DNA of 64,000 bases from NCBI RefSeq assembly GCF_001277345.1, contig NZ_LIUT01000008.1, positions 430,336 to 494,335 on the forward strand, written 5' to 3'. The stretch's first letter is position 1. Each line of letters starts with the position of its first letter. The DNA comes from Paenibacillus solani. GTDB lineage: Bacteria > Bacillota > Bacilli > Paenibacillales > Paenibacillaceae. The notes beneath the pieces are model-generated. The model was not told the DNA's origin. It did no database searches and worked only from the letters and a program-made list of their open reading frames with translations. The position numbers and the translations under genes are program-made. Below, in pieces: positions 6,698 to 15,352 of the stretch.

Positions 6698-7639
6698 ATG
6701 ACAATAGCAAAGCCCAATGACGATTATACGCAAGTGATTCAAGAGATGCTGGAGATAGCCGGGGAGCACGGGGTGAATTTGAATCCCATAGGGATTGAGA
6801 TGAATGAATCCGGGATGGACTTTCTTGTTGGATTTGCGGAGGAGGCCAAGACCGGGGCCAGGTGGATTCTGCGTAAGCCGAGAAGAATGGATGTGCTGGA
6901 AAGGGCGGATAATGAGGCGCGGGTGCTGAAGCTGATCAAGCCTCATCTGCCGGTCGACGTGCCGGATTGGCGCATATATACGCCGGAACTCATCGCCTAC
7001 CCGCTGCTTGACGGGCAGCCTGCCGCTTCTGTCAGCATGGAAGGGTATGCATGGAATATGGATTCCGAGAATCCGGGTGAGCCATTCGTTCACTCCTTGG
7101 CTGAGGCGCTGGTCGCCCTGCATGGAATCGACCACGAAGCAGCCCGAGCTGCAGGCCTGCGGGTAAAGACTCCCCGAGAGGTTCGCGAGGAAACAGCCCG
7201 AAACATGGAGGACATCAAAAGCCGCTTGGGCGTCTCCGATGCGTTATGGGAGAGGTGGCAGAAGTGGCTGGGAGAAGACTCCTACTGGCCAACGCATTCC
7301 GCACTGATCCATGGGGATCTTCATCCACCGCATATCCTTCTTGATGAGCGCGTGCAGGTTACGGGACTTCTGGATTGGACAGAGTCGGAAGTAGCCAGTT
7401 CCGCCAAAGATTTCGTGCTGTACTACGCCATATACGGTGAGCATAATCTCCGTGCCCTATTGGAACGGTATGAACAAGCGGGAGGAAAGGTATGGCCGCG
7501 CATGTTCGACCATATCGTCGAACAGCATGCCGCGTATCCCGTGCTGATCGCCCAGTTCGCACTTCTCACGGGCCAGGAAGAATATATGGCGATGGCGCGG
7601 AATGCGCTGGGCTTGAATGAGCAAGCTTCTTCGAATTAA
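6698..7639 (+). CDS. mph: Macrolide 2'-phosphotransferase (Mph family)
   Basis: This is an aminoglycoside-phosphotransferase-fold kinase that by family transfers a nucleotide phosphate (GTP in Mph enzymes) to the desosamine 2'-hydroxyl of macrolides. The catalytic loop is HGDLHPPHIL (H205, D207); the His in place of the usual loop Asn is typical of Mph enzymes. The metal-binding segment GLLDWTE (D226) matches the Mph 'IDWTE' signature. Another in-frame ATG at 6671 lacks a ribosome binding site, whereas AAAGGG at 6681-6686 fits the ATG at 6698, giving 313 residues. Expression appears controlled by the leader upstream, and a strong terminator follows. Intrinsic Mph enzymes are known in Paenibacillus and Bacillus. 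Which macrolides are modified cannot be read from sequence. Confidence 0.88.
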   Translation: MTIAKPNDDYTQVIQEMLEIAGEHGVNLNPIGIEMNESGMDFLVGFAEEAKTGARWILRKPRRMDVLERADNEARVLKLIKPHLPVDVPDWRIYTPELIAYPLLDGQPAASVSMEGYAWNMDSENPGEPFVHSLAEALVALHGIDHEAARAAGLRVKTPREVREETARNMEDIKSRLGVSDALWERWQKWLGEDSYWPTHSALIHGDLHPPHILLDERVQVTGLLDWTESEVASSAKDFVLYYAIYGEHNLRALLERYEQAGGKVWPRMFDHIVEQHAAYPVLIAQFALLTGQEEYMAMARNALGLNEQASSN

Positions 7640-7690
7640 AAGGACTGTTATAGACGAGATACCCGATACAGCTTGATTCCGCAAAATTGA

Positions 7691-7727
7691 AAAGGGCCGA
7701 CCGATGCAAACATTCGGTTGGCTCTTT
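7691..7727 (+). terminator. Terminator after mph
   Basis: An approximately 14-bp stem (arms 7691-7704 and 7714-7727, with two G-T wobbles) closes around GCAAACA and ends in CTTT. Confidence 0.75.
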
Positions 7728-7889
7728 CATGATATAAATGAACAGAATTCAACATAATTTTGGATGAGCCGTAGGACATATAATAAAATCATGATGAGAT
7801 TTACATACCTGTAAACCTCTTGGAAGAATAATTATGTTATCCTAGACATACTAACGGTACAAACATCATTCATTAGGGAGGGATTGACC

Positions 7890-8426
7890 GTGAATATTGA
7901 GGTACGTTTATGCCCGAAGGAACAGTCTTATATTCTGCATAACATCTATCCACTGTACTTGCATGACATTGCTGAGATATGGGGGATCCGCCCTAACCGG
8001 TTCGGTATATTCGAAAAAGAGGATATACCGACTCTGACCGAACAGAGCAAACAGCTCGATGTTTGGTGGGAACAGCCGTCCGTTCTTTTTCCTTATTTGA
8101 TTACCGTGGATAACATTGCAGCCGGATTAGCTCTGGTGTCGACCGGGCCGCAGGTTCCATCACGGAATATCCAGTATTACTTAAGCGACTTTTTTGTGCT
8201 TCGGACTTTTCGAAGACAGGGTGTAGCCCAACGAGCGGCTGAACTTGTGTTCGATCAGTTCCAAGGTACATGGGAGCTGCAGACCAATCCAACTGAGCGC
8301 AATATGAGCACCCAAATCTTTTGGCGCAAAACCTTGAATACATATACGGGTGGGAGGTATACAGAGCATGATGGCGTTCACCCGGAAAAAGGGGATGTGC
8401 TGGTCCTTCGCTTTAACAACAAATAA
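7890..8426 (+). CDS. GNAT-family N-acetyltransferase
   Basis: The protein has about 178 residues. A TTG at 7884 is possible, but AGGGAGGG at 7875-7882 is best spaced for the GTG at 7890. The acetyl-CoA pyrophosphate loop is RTFRRQGVAQRAAE (R/Q-x-x-G-x-A) near residue 108, preceded by the beta4 strand YYLSDFFVL. The late segment WELQTNPTERNMSTQIFWRK fits motif B. The acceptor substrate is unknown. The gene is monocistronic, between the mph terminator and the T-box leader. Together with the next gene there are two GNAT enzymes in a row, but they are only distantly alike. Confidence 0.85.
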   Translation: MNIEVRLCPKEQSYILHNIYPLYLHDIAEIWGIRPNRFGIFEKEDIPTLTEQSKQLDVWWEQPSVLFPYLITVDNIAAGLALVSTGPQVPSRNIQYYLSDFFVLRTFRRQGVAQRAAELVFDQFQGTWELQTNPTERNMSTQIFWRKTLNTYTGGRYTEHDGVHPEKGDVLVLRFNNK

Positions 8427-8468
8427 GAATGGAATTTTGGAGCAAACCATCCCTAGAAAGAACAGGGC

Positions 8469-8498
8469 TTGACAGCTCGGGGATACCGGGATTACACT
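8469..8498 (+). promoter_or_regulatory. Promoter of the T-box/GNAT transcript
   Basis: A perfect TTGACA (8469-8474), 18 bases and TACACT (8493-8498) place the start near 8505, just ahead of T-box Stem I. Confidence 0.65.
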
Positions 8499-8520
8499 GA
8501 ATTAAATTTTTCAAAATGCT

Positions 8521-8786
8521 AGGATGAGGAAGCCGAAATTCGCAACCTCAGCTGGATCAGAGAACTGCTGGGTGGTGAGAAGCAGTCAGCAAGCGATACA
8601 TGGCCATCACCTCGGAGCAGATCGGCCGATCGTTTATGTCTTGAGGCGTATTCGGGTTACCCTGCCGTTATCATGGGGCATCATTGATGGATGATGACTA
8701 GAGTGCGTGCCGGATTGTTCCGGGGCGAATCAGGGTGGTAACGCGGAAGACAAGGTCTCCGTCCCTACAAGGGGCGGGGCTTTTTT
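8521..8786 (+). promoter_or_regulatory. T-box leader (tRNA-sensing riboswitch), possibly tyrosine-specific
   Basis: The conserved T-box core AGGGTGGTAACGCGG is at 8732-8746, and CCGTTATC (8665-8672) is the usual linker segment. Stem I can be drawn: GAGG/CCTC and GCC/GGC at the base, GCTG (8551-8554)/CAGC (8587-8590) in the middle, the AGAGA bulge at 8559-8563 and ACTGCT/AGCAGT at the top. The 3' side of the specifier loop is AAGCGATACAT, where UAC (8597-8599, Tyr) followed by A is the best-placed codon. The bulge TGGT predicts a tRNA with discriminator A, which fits tRNA-Tyr. It controls a GNAT acetyltransferase, an unusual T-box target. The codon assignment is an inference. Confidence 0.88.
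8757..8786 (+). terminator. T-box regulated terminator
   Basis: CTCCGTCCCT (8757-8766) pairs with AGGGGCGGGG (8770-8779) around a three-base loop, followed by C and six T residues. It is the alternative to the antiterminator containing the T-box core. Confidence 0.85.
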
Positions 8787-8872
8787 GTATTCTCTGTGGT
8801 CAGGACAAGACGCCCGGATGATGGATTGCAGGCGGCATGGGTCTGAACTAGGAAAAGAGAGGGAGTGCGAAT

Positions 8873-9694
8873 ATGCTGGAGCGATTGCTGCCACAGGATG
8901 AGGCGCTTTGCCGAGAAGAGTTTATTCAGAATGAAGTGCCGTACAATCTGATTCATCTCATAACTGGATTACCGGAAAGTGTATGCCTCAAATCGATCGA
9001 CGGACGCATGATTTATGCCGGATCTCCCCGTGCAAATGCCTGGTTATGGATATCCCCAGGAGTTTCCGGCGATATGCGCCAGCATTTACTTCAAGAACTG
9101 CTGAGCGAGCTGGGGGAGATGATTCTGCCAGGAGTAACCGGGGAACTGGTGGTAGCGGAACAGTTTGCAAGCTGTTATGCAGAATATCATCGCGGAGCTT
9201 ATCGCCGTCATATGACAATGGAGTCATACCATGCTCCTAACGTAAGGCGTCCACCTTTTGTCGAGGGGATGATCCGGCGGGCCGGCGTGGAGGATACCCA
9301 GCAAGTGGCGAAGTTTCTGGTGGGATTCTCGGAGGATGCTTACGGCGTCCGTGTTAGTGCAGCTACTCAGCTTGAAACCGCCGGACGACTCATCCGGGAA
9401 GGCGGATTGTATTTATGGATGGTCGGCGGCAAAGTCGTATCCATGGCCAATATCGCCCACCGGTCGCCAAGGCATGGTCGCATAAACGCAGTGTATACGC
9501 CGAGGGGTGAACGAAAAAAGGGATATGCCAGTGCATTGGTTGCGGAACTTGGTCTATCCCTGCTGCAGGAGGGATTAGTGCCGATGCTGTATGCTGATCA
9601 GGCCAATCCGCATTCCAATCGATTGTATCAAAATATAGGCTTTAGCAGGTGCGGGGAGATCGCAGACTTTAAATTCGCTTCCAGGGAAACATAA
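8873..9694 (+). CDS. GNAT-family N-acetyltransferase under T-box control
   Basis: The 273-residue protein has an N-terminal half of unknown type (about residues 1-120, helical, with NLIHLITGLPES) and a C-terminal GNAT domain (about 125-270). Motif A is RGERKKGYASALVAE near residue 205 and motif B is NPHSNRLYQNIGF. AGGGAGTG precedes the ATG. The gene lies directly behind the T-box terminator and so should be transcribed when the cognate tRNA is uncharged. If the T-box reads tRNA-Tyr, the enzyme may act on an amino acid or a related metabolite, but no substrate is visible. It is followed closely by the convergent LysR gene. Confidence 0.85.
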   Translation: MLERLLPQDEALCREEFIQNEVPYNLIHLITGLPESVCLKSIDGRMIYAGSPRANAWLWISPGVSGDMRQHLLQELLSELGEMILPGVTGELVVAEQFASCYAEYHRGAYRRHMTMESYHAPNVRRPPFVEGMIRRAGVEDTQQVAKFLVGFSEDAYGVRVSAATQLETAGRLIREGGLYLWMVGGKVVSMANIAHRSPRHGRINAVYTPRGERKKGYASALVAELGLSLLQEGLVPMLYADQANPHSNRLYQNIGFSRCGEIADFKFASRET

Positions 9695-9752
9695 TTGCAG
9701 CAAGCCCCAAAGCTTGGCAAAAAGCCGGGGAAGACGAAGGCATCAACAAATG

Positions 9753-10643
9753 TTATTCTATAAAGGTAGCTATAAAATGCCGGGCGCGATTGGATAGGAC
9801 ATGATCTCTGAGCCAGACAATGCCTACATCGGATTGGAAATCCGCGCTCGTGATCGGCAGAGTCCGAATGTTGGGGATCGAGAAGGAAGACATGACCGAT
9901 TCGGGCAGAATCGTGGCACCAATGCCTTCTGCTACCAGCGCAACGATGATGGCGACGCTGGAACATTCACATAGGACGCGTGGCTCAAGCTCGCTGCGCT
10001 TGAACTCTTGAATGACCCGCTCATGCATGCCGATCGTCTGATCGGTTTTTAAGGACAAGAAGGGGTAATCCGCCAGCTCGCGCATCGAGATTTCGCACTG
10101 GGAGGACGCGCTTTCCCAGCTGCTTGGAATAACCGCGACGAATGGGTCGGAGGGCAGAGGCTGAACGGCATAACGTTCTGGTCCGAAGCTGGATTCGAAG
10201 GGAAGCCTGGTCACCGCGAGCTCGATATTGCGTTTGTCGAGTTGATCGGCCAGCAGGGAATGATCGCCTTCCCGGATTTTGAAGGTGACCTCGGGATATT
10301 GCTGCCGAAAGATATGGATGCGCTGGGGCAGGAGCGAAATACAGGAGACCACCGCGCCGATGGAGAGCATACCGCGAATTCCAGCATGAATTTCTTTCAC
10401 CTCGGTGAGTGTTTCATTGAATTGGTTTAGCAGGGACGCAGCTCTATTTTGCAGCAGCTCGCCTGCATGGGTAAGCTGAAGCTGCTTGCCACTGCGCTCA
10501 AACAGCAGCACGCCAAGCTCTTCCTCCATCTGTTTCAGCTGGCGGCTTAATGGAGGCTGCTCCATATTGAGCTGTTTCGCTGCACGTGTGATCTGCCCTT
10601 CCTGCGCTATGGTTAGGAAATATCGCAGCTGCCGGATATCCAT
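9753..10643 (-). CDS. LysR-family transcriptional regulator
   Basis: The 296-residue protein has the standard LysR layout: a winged helix-turn-helix at about residues 1-60 (MDIRQLRYFLTIAQEG, then QPPLSRQLKQMEEELG as the recognition helix) and a periplasmic-binding-like effector domain from about residue 90. It is divergent from ilvE with a 127-base gap that holds a near-perfect palindrome, so it probably regulates itself and ilvE. The co-inducer is unknown; by context a branched-chain amino or keto acid is possible. Confidence 0.9.
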   Translation of the reverse strand: MDIRQLRYFLTIAQEGQITRAAKQLNMEQPPLSRQLKQMEEELGVLLFERSGKQLQLTHAGELLQNRAASLLNQFNETLTEVKEIHAGIRGMLSIGAVVSCISLLPQRIHIFRQQYPEVTFKIREGDHSLLADQLDKRNIELAVTRLPFESSFGPERYAVQPLPSDPFVAVIPSSWESASSQCEISMRELADYPFLSLKTDQTIGMHERVIQEFKRSELEPRVLCECSSVAIIVALVAEGIGATILPESVMSSFSIPNIRTLPITSADFQSDVGIVWLRDHVLSNRARHFIATFIE

Positions 10644-10662
10644 GGATATTTACCCCCTATTT

Positions 10663-10687
10663 CCATACCTTAAAGGTATGGTATACC
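10663..10687. promoter_or_regulatory. LysR operator between the regulator and ilvE
   Basis: CCATACCTTAAAGGTATGG (10663-10681) is a perfect 9-1-9 dyad containing an ATACC-N5-GGTAT LysR-type core. It runs straight into GGTATACC (10680-10687), giving a second overlapping half-site pair, as in LysR recognition plus activation sites. The dyad begins only about 20 bases upstream of the LysR start codon. Confidence 0.65.
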
Positions 10688-10770
10688 TATAAATCAGATA
10701 TTTTTAATATAGAGTATCGATTGATATGATTCAACTAATAACGTTTGCGAAAATAAGGAGATGTGTGCAC

Positions 10771-11847
10771 ATGACTTACCCGATATCCGTGGAATTAACG
10801 ACCAACCCGAAGGAGAAGCCAAGCCATCATAAACAGGCTTTTGGCACGGTATTTACGGACCATATGTTTATGCTCGACTATGACGCCGGTCAAGGCTGGC
10901 ATGATCCACGCATCGTTCCATATCAGCCGATCGAGCTGGACCCTGCTGCCAAGGTATTTCACTACGGGCAGACTGTATTTGAGGGCTTGAAAGCGTACCT
11001 GACGGAAGATCAGCGAATTCTTATGTTCCGTCCGAACAAGAATATTCAGCGGCTGAACCTGTCCAACCAACGCCTGAGCATTCCAACGTTGGATGAGGAG
11101 CTTGTTATGGAAGCACTTAAGCAGCTCGTACTCGTAGACCGCGAATGGATTCCTTCCGAGCCGGGCACGTCACTCTATATTCGTCCATTTGTCATCGCAA
11201 CCGAGCCGGTGCTGGGCGTAGCCCCATCCCTGCAATACAAATTCATGATTATCCTGTCGGTGGTCGGTTCATATTATGCGGAAGGCATTAACCCGGTCAG
11301 CATATACGTCGAGCCGAAATATGTGCGCGCCGTAGCCGGGGGTGTGGGCAATGCCAAGACAGCCGGCAACTATGCAGCAGGATTGAAGGCGCAGGATGAA
11401 GCCACCCTGAAGGGATATTCCCAGGTGCTGTGGCTCGATGGTGTACATCGCAAGTATATTGAGGAAGTTGGAAGCATGAACGTGTTCTTCAAGCTTGGCG
11501 ATAAGGTAGTAACTCCGGCATTAAACGGAAGCATCCTGGACGGGGTTACCCGAAATTCAGTCATCCAGCTGCTTCAGCATTGGAACATCCCCGTAGAAGA
11601 ACGGGCCTTGTCCATCGATGAAATCGTGGAGGCTCACCGCAGTGGCTTATTGACCGAGGCTTTCGGTACTGGTACGGCAGCAGTCATTTCACCGATCGGT
11701 TCACTGGAGTGGCAGGATGAGCAATTGGTGATTGGCGAAGGAACGACCGGGGAGCTGTCCAAACGCGTTTATGATGCCATCACAGGCATCCAGCTCGGAA
11801 CGGTAGAAGATCCATTCGGTTGGGCCGTGGAGCTACCCTTATCTTAA
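10771..11847 (+). CDS. ilvE: Branched-chain amino acid aminotransferase
   Basis: This is a class IV PLP aminotransferase that interconverts Val/Leu/Ile and their 2-keto acids in the cytoplasm. The 358-residue length is right for the BCAT-II group. The PLP lysine is K196 in GNAKTAGNY, and FHYGQTVFEGLKAY and LYIRPF are typical BCAT segments. The frame is open from 10726, but AAGGAG at 10755-10760 fixes the ATG at 10771. A terminator follows. Control by the divergent LysR protein is likely from the shared operator. Confidence 0.93.
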   Translation: MTYPISVELTTNPKEKPSHHKQAFGTVFTDHMFMLDYDAGQGWHDPRIVPYQPIELDPAAKVFHYGQTVFEGLKAYLTEDQRILMFRPNKNIQRLNLSNQRLSIPTLDEELVMEALKQLVLVDREWIPSEPGTSLYIRPFVIATEPVLGVAPSLQYKFMIILSVVGSYYAEGINPVSIYVEPKYVRAVAGGVGNAKTAGNYAAGLKAQDEATLKGYSQVLWLDGVHRKYIEEVGSMNVFFKLGDKVVTPALNGSILDGVTRNSVIQLLQHWNIPVEERALSIDEIVEAHRSGLLTEAFGTGTAAVISPIGSLEWQDEQLVIGEGTTGELSKRVYDAITGIQLGTVEDPFGWAVELPLS

Positions 11848-11856
11848 ATAACTTAT

Positions 11857-11895
11857 AGGACTCGCCCCTGCATGGATGGGGCGGGTCCTTTTTTT
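11857..11895 (+). terminator. Terminator after ilvE
   Basis: AGGACTCGCCCC and GGGGCGGGTCCT form a 12-bp stem (one G-T wobble) with a nine-base loop, followed by a run of T. Confidence 0.9.
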
Positions 11896-11970
11896 CTTCA
11901 TGCAGGCCATGTTACGATGTGGGTAAAATCTTGACACGATGATGTATGAAGGCATGGAGGTGCTTTTTTA

Positions 11971-12867
11971 ATGGATCGTCCGCAGAGCGTCGTTCCTGAC
12001 GCGATCGATTTTTTGAATGCTGCATTTCCTTTTACCGCGTCGACCACGCGCGGCATATTTGCCGGGGCCCAGCGCCTGCATTGGCATCATGCGCTGGAGC
12101 TGAATTATATACAGAGCGGCACCGGATTTATTCTGATAAACGGAGTGAAGCTGCCTTTTCAGCAGGGAGATATTATTTTTATCAACAGTAATGATCTGCA
12201 CCGGGCGTATGAGACGGAGAATCTGGTGATGGGTGTAATTATGTTCGAGCCATCCCTGCTGTCCATTGATCTCAAGTTTGATCCGGATCTGATGACTCCC
12301 TTTCGTTCGCTCGGGAGCGTAGACAGGCACTCTCCGGTACATGGTGAATTGGCCCGGCTGCTTCAGCGTATGATGGAGGAAAATGAAGCGCGGGGTACCG
12401 CCTACAGGAGTCTCATCCGTTCGGATCTTATCCGCTTCTTAAGTCTGGCAAACCGCCATCTGTCGCCTCCGATTCAGGAGGACAGGCCGATCAAGGGGAG
12501 AGGGATGCATGTGCTAAAAGAGGTTCTCCGCACGATGGAGCTTCATCTGGACTACAGCTGGACGCTGCAGGAGCTGTCGGATCTAACGCATCTGAGTCCT
12601 TCCCGATTCAGCGCCCTGTTCCAGCAGGCGGTCGGGACCTCACCGCATTATTATCTGATTCAGCTGCGCTTAACGCATGCTGTGCACCTGCTCGAGACGA
12701 CGGATCAGAAGATTATCGAGATTGCGGAAACGTGTGGATTTCGGAATCTGTCCAATTTTAATCGCCTGTTCAAGCAGCATGTTGGCGCGTCGCCAAGTGA
12801 GATTCGGGAGCGTGCGTTTGCGGGCAATCCCGTGCTCCCTTTCCCAGCGAATCTAAGGAAACAGTAA
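11971..12867 (+). CDS. AraC-family regulator with cupin sensor domain
   Basis: The 298-residue protein has an N-terminal AraC-type cupin (about residues 20-100, with HWHHALELNYIQSGTG and FQQGDIIFINSNDLH) and two C-terminal helix-turn-helices (about 185-285, with WTLQELSDLTHLSPSRFSALFQ and KIIEIAETCGFRNLSNFNRLFK). CATGGAGG supports the ATG at 11971. The gene directly precedes the GlcNAc-type kinase and GH4 phospho-glycosidase genes, so it is probably their sugar-responsive activator. Confidence 0.9.
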   Translation: MDRPQSVVPDAIDFLNAAFPFTASTTRGIFAGAQRLHWHHALELNYIQSGTGFILINGVKLPFQQGDIIFINSNDLHRAYETENLVMGVIMFEPSLLSIDLKFDPDLMTPFRSLGSVDRHSPVHGELARLLQRMMEENEARGTAYRSLIRSDLIRFLSLANRHLSPPIQEDRPIKGRGMHVLKEVLRTMELHLDYSWTLQELSDLTHLSPSRFSALFQQAVGTSPHYYLIQLRLTHAVHLLETTDQKIIEIAETCGFRNLSNFNRLFKQHVGASPSEIRERAFAGNPVLPFPANLRKQ

Positions 12868-12909
12868 GATAGTATCACTCCTTAATGCTATACCAGTAGA
12901 TGGCTCATC

Positions 12910-12925
12910 ATGGAAACGGTATCTT
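12910..12925 (+). promoter_or_regulatory. cre-like CcpA site before the kinase gene
   Basis: ATGGAAACGGTATCTT matches the Gram-positive cre consensus WTGNAANCGNWWNCAW at all but one position. It lies about 50 bases upstream of the kinase start, so the kinase-GH4 pair may be subject to carbon catabolite repression. Confidence 0.45.
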
Positions 12926-12976
12926 GAATATATACCACCACATGATGCGCTGTAAGGCGGGTAGGAGTGAAAATCC

Positions 12977-13960
12977 ATGAGTTTATATCTGGGTGTAGAT
13001 GCCGGCGGCAGCAAGACACACGCTGTAATCTGTGATAAACAAGGGAATATTCTCGGCAAGGGTGAATCCGGTAACGGAAACCACCAGATTGACCGTGAAC
13101 ATGCAGCCCGTAACATTGAGGAAGCCTGTAAAACGGCTCTCCAAGAGGCTGGAACTGCTAAGGAAGATATCAATTTTGCCTATTTTGGCTTGGCTGGAGC
13201 GGATCGGGAAGCTGATTATGAGATCCTGAGGCCGATGATCGCGGCTCTCGGTTTTCCTAAACATGCTATCGCCTGCGATACCATTATAGGGATGAGAGCT
13301 GGCACAAGCCGACCGTATGGCGCTGCGTTGATCTGCGGTACGGGCTTTAACAGCGCGGCCCGCAACCGTAGGGGGGAGGAGCTGCAATATGGCGGCTTCG
13401 GTTTCATGTATGGTGATGGACACGCGGGGGGATCCGGGTTTGCAAAGCTGGCTTTTCGAGCGGTCATCCGGGAGTGGGATGAACGGGGACCAGCAACCTT
13501 ATTAACACCTCTTGTCCTGGAACAGATGGGATATACGTCCGTTGAACCCATGTATGAGGATGTCCTTTACGGTAATACGAAGGTTCCGCCAAGTCTGGTG
13601 AAGACGTTGTTTCAGGCAGCCGAAGCGGGCGACGGGGTAGCGATCCGAATTCTTGAGACTGAAGGTGAAGAGCTGGCCAATGCAGTATGTACGCTGATTC
13701 GGAGGTTGGACATGAAAGATGACGCCTTCGACATTGTCTATATCGGCAGCGTGCTGAACAGGCCGAACAGCTCGATCCTGACGGATGCGATCGAACGGAT
13801 CGTAGCGATCCGGGCACCTCATGCATCTTGCGTAAGGCTTACATCCGATCCGGTTTCCGGCGCGCTTCTGTGCGCAATGGATGCAGACGGTCATATCATA
13901 GATGCGGCGACGGAGGCCAAACTGAAGGCATTTACGTTTGAGCAGGTAACGACAGCCTGA
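12977..13960 (+). CDS. N-acetylglucosamine-kinase-like protein (BadF/BcrA ATPase family)
   Basis: The 327-residue sugar-kinase-fold protein opens with LGVDAGGSKTHAVI, the first phosphate-binding loop, followed by FGLAGADRE and the second-domain segment ALICGTGFNSAA. Eukaryotic-type GlcNAc kinases belong to this BadF/BadG/BcrA family, and bacterial copies beside glycosidase genes generally phosphorylate an amino sugar or disaccharide. TAGGAG upstream supports the ATG. It sits between the AraC regulator and the GH4 enzyme, which needs a 6-phosphorylated glycoside. It may therefore phosphorylate the incoming disaccharide. The exact substrate is inferred. Confidence 0.8.
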   Translation: MSLYLGVDAGGSKTHAVICDKQGNILGKGESGNGNHQIDREHAARNIEEACKTALQEAGTAKEDINFAYFGLAGADREADYEILRPMIAALGFPKHAIACDTIIGMRAGTSRPYGAALICGTGFNSAARNRRGEELQYGGFGFMYGDGHAGGSGFAKLAFRAVIREWDERGPATLLTPLVLEQMGYTSVEPMYEDVLYGNTKVPPSLVKTLFQAAEAGDGVAIRILETEGEELANAVCTLIRRLDMKDDAFDIVYIGSVLNRPNSSILTDAIERIVAIRAPHASCVRLTSDPVSGALLCAMDADGHIIDAATEAKLKAFTFEQVTTA

Positions 13961-14035
13961 TCAGCATAGCGTTGTAATAGAGCGTGATACATCTTGATAG
14001 TAATTAATTGATATCATACCTTGGAGGCGATTAAC

Positions 14036-15352
14036 ATGGCAGCAGGATTGAAGATAGCGGTCATTGGGGGAGGATCCTCCTATACCCCGGAAATTGTTGA
14101 GGGTTTCATTCGCAATTATGAGCAGATGCCGATTCGCGAACTATGGTTCGTTGATATTGAAGAGGGCAAGCATAAGCTGGAGATTGTGGGCAATCTGGCC
14201 AAACGTATGGTTAAGGAGTCGGGTCTGCCGATTGATGTTCACCTGACGCTGGATCGCAGAGAGGCGATTGCGGGTGCTGATTTTGTGACGACCCAGATGC
14301 GTGTTGGTTTGCTGGCAGCACGGAAGCAGGATGAGCATATTCCGATCATGCACGGTGTTATTGGCCAAGAAACGACAGGTCCCGGCGGTATGCTAAAAGC
14401 GCTGCGCACGGTTCCGGTCATCCTGGACATTTGCCGGGATATCGAGGAGCTGGCCCCAAATGCGTGGATGCTGAACTTCACAAATCCGGCAGGCATTGTT
14501 ACCGAGGCGGTTGCGAAGCACAGTAAGGTAAAATCCGTCGGTCTGTGCAACTCGCCGATTAACTTCCAGAAATTCCTGGCAGCCGAGTATGGCGTGTCGG
14601 AGAAGGATGTTCTGGCTGAGTTTGTCGGGATCAACCATCTTCACTGGGTAACATCGGCAATTGTTAACGGGGAAGAGAAGATGCCGGAACTGCTGGACGG
14701 CGGCAAGTCGTATACGGCGAAGAACGTGCCAACCTTCGGTTGGGATGCAGACTTTATCCGTTCACTTGGAGCTATTCCGACGTATTATCTTAAATATTTC
14801 TATATGACGGATACGATGTTCGAGGATATGAAGGCATCGCTGGAGAAGGACGGAACCAGAGCGGACGTGGTGAGCCGGGTTGAGGAGGAGCTGTTTGAGC
14901 TCTACAAGGATGAGAATTTAGCTGTAAAGCCGAAGCAGCTGGAGCAGCGAGGCGGCGCCTATTATTCGGAAGCGGCTGTTAATCTGATGACGTCGATCTA
15001 CAATGACCGCCATGACATCCAGACGCTGAATGTTTCCAATGGCACGATCTATGACTTCTTGCCTGCGGATGCCAGCATTGAGATCAATTGTGTCGTAACA
15101 GGCCAGGGTCCAATCCCGCTTGCGCCACAGCATGTGCCTTCGCATGTGAAAGGCCTGATGCACGCGGTGAAAGTGTATGAACAATTGACGATTGAAGCGG
15201 CCCTAACCGGTGATCGCGGAATTGCACTGCAAGCGTTGGTGCATCATCCGCTGGTGCCGTCCGTAAGTGTGGCCAAAGAGCTACTCGACGAAATGTTAGA
15301 GGCGAATAAAAAATATTTGCCGGCTTTCTTTAAGCCGGAGGCCGTTCTGTAG
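14036..15352 (+). CDS. GH4 family 6-phospho-beta-glucosidase-type enzyme
   Basis: GH4 enzymes cleave phospho-glycosides through an NAD+- and Mn2+-dependent oxidation/elimination route. Visible family marks are the NAD loop AVIGGGSSYTPE near the N-terminus, NFTNPAG, CNSPIN (metal-binding Cys) and VGINHLHW (metal-binding His). The TTG at 14021 is part of the ribosome binding site TTGGAGG; the true start is ATG 14036, giving 438 residues. It follows the kinase by about 75 bases and probably shares its transcript. No phosphotransferase-system gene is nearby, so the adjacent kinase is the likely source of the phosphate. Alpha- versus beta-specificity is uncertain. Confidence 0.88.
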   Translation: MAAGLKIAVIGGGSSYTPEIVEGFIRNYEQMPIRELWFVDIEEGKHKLEIVGNLAKRMVKESGLPIDVHLTLDRREAIAGADFVTTQMRVGLLAARKQDEHIPIMHGVIGQETTGPGGMLKALRTVPVILDICRDIEELAPNAWMLNFTNPAGIVTEAVAKHSKVKSVGLCNSPINFQKFLAAEYGVSEKDVLAEFVGINHLHWVTSAIVNGEEKMPELLDGGKSYTAKNVPTFGWDADFIRSLGAIPTYYLKYFYMTDTMFEDMKASLEKDGTRADVVSRVEEELFELYKDENLAVKPKQLEQRGGAYYSEAAVNLMTSIYNDRHDIQTLNVSNGTIYDFLPADASIEINCVVTGQGPIPLAPQHVPSHVKGLMHAVKVYEQLTIEAALTGDRGIALQALVHHPLVPSVSVAKELLDEMLEANKKYLPAFFKPEAVL

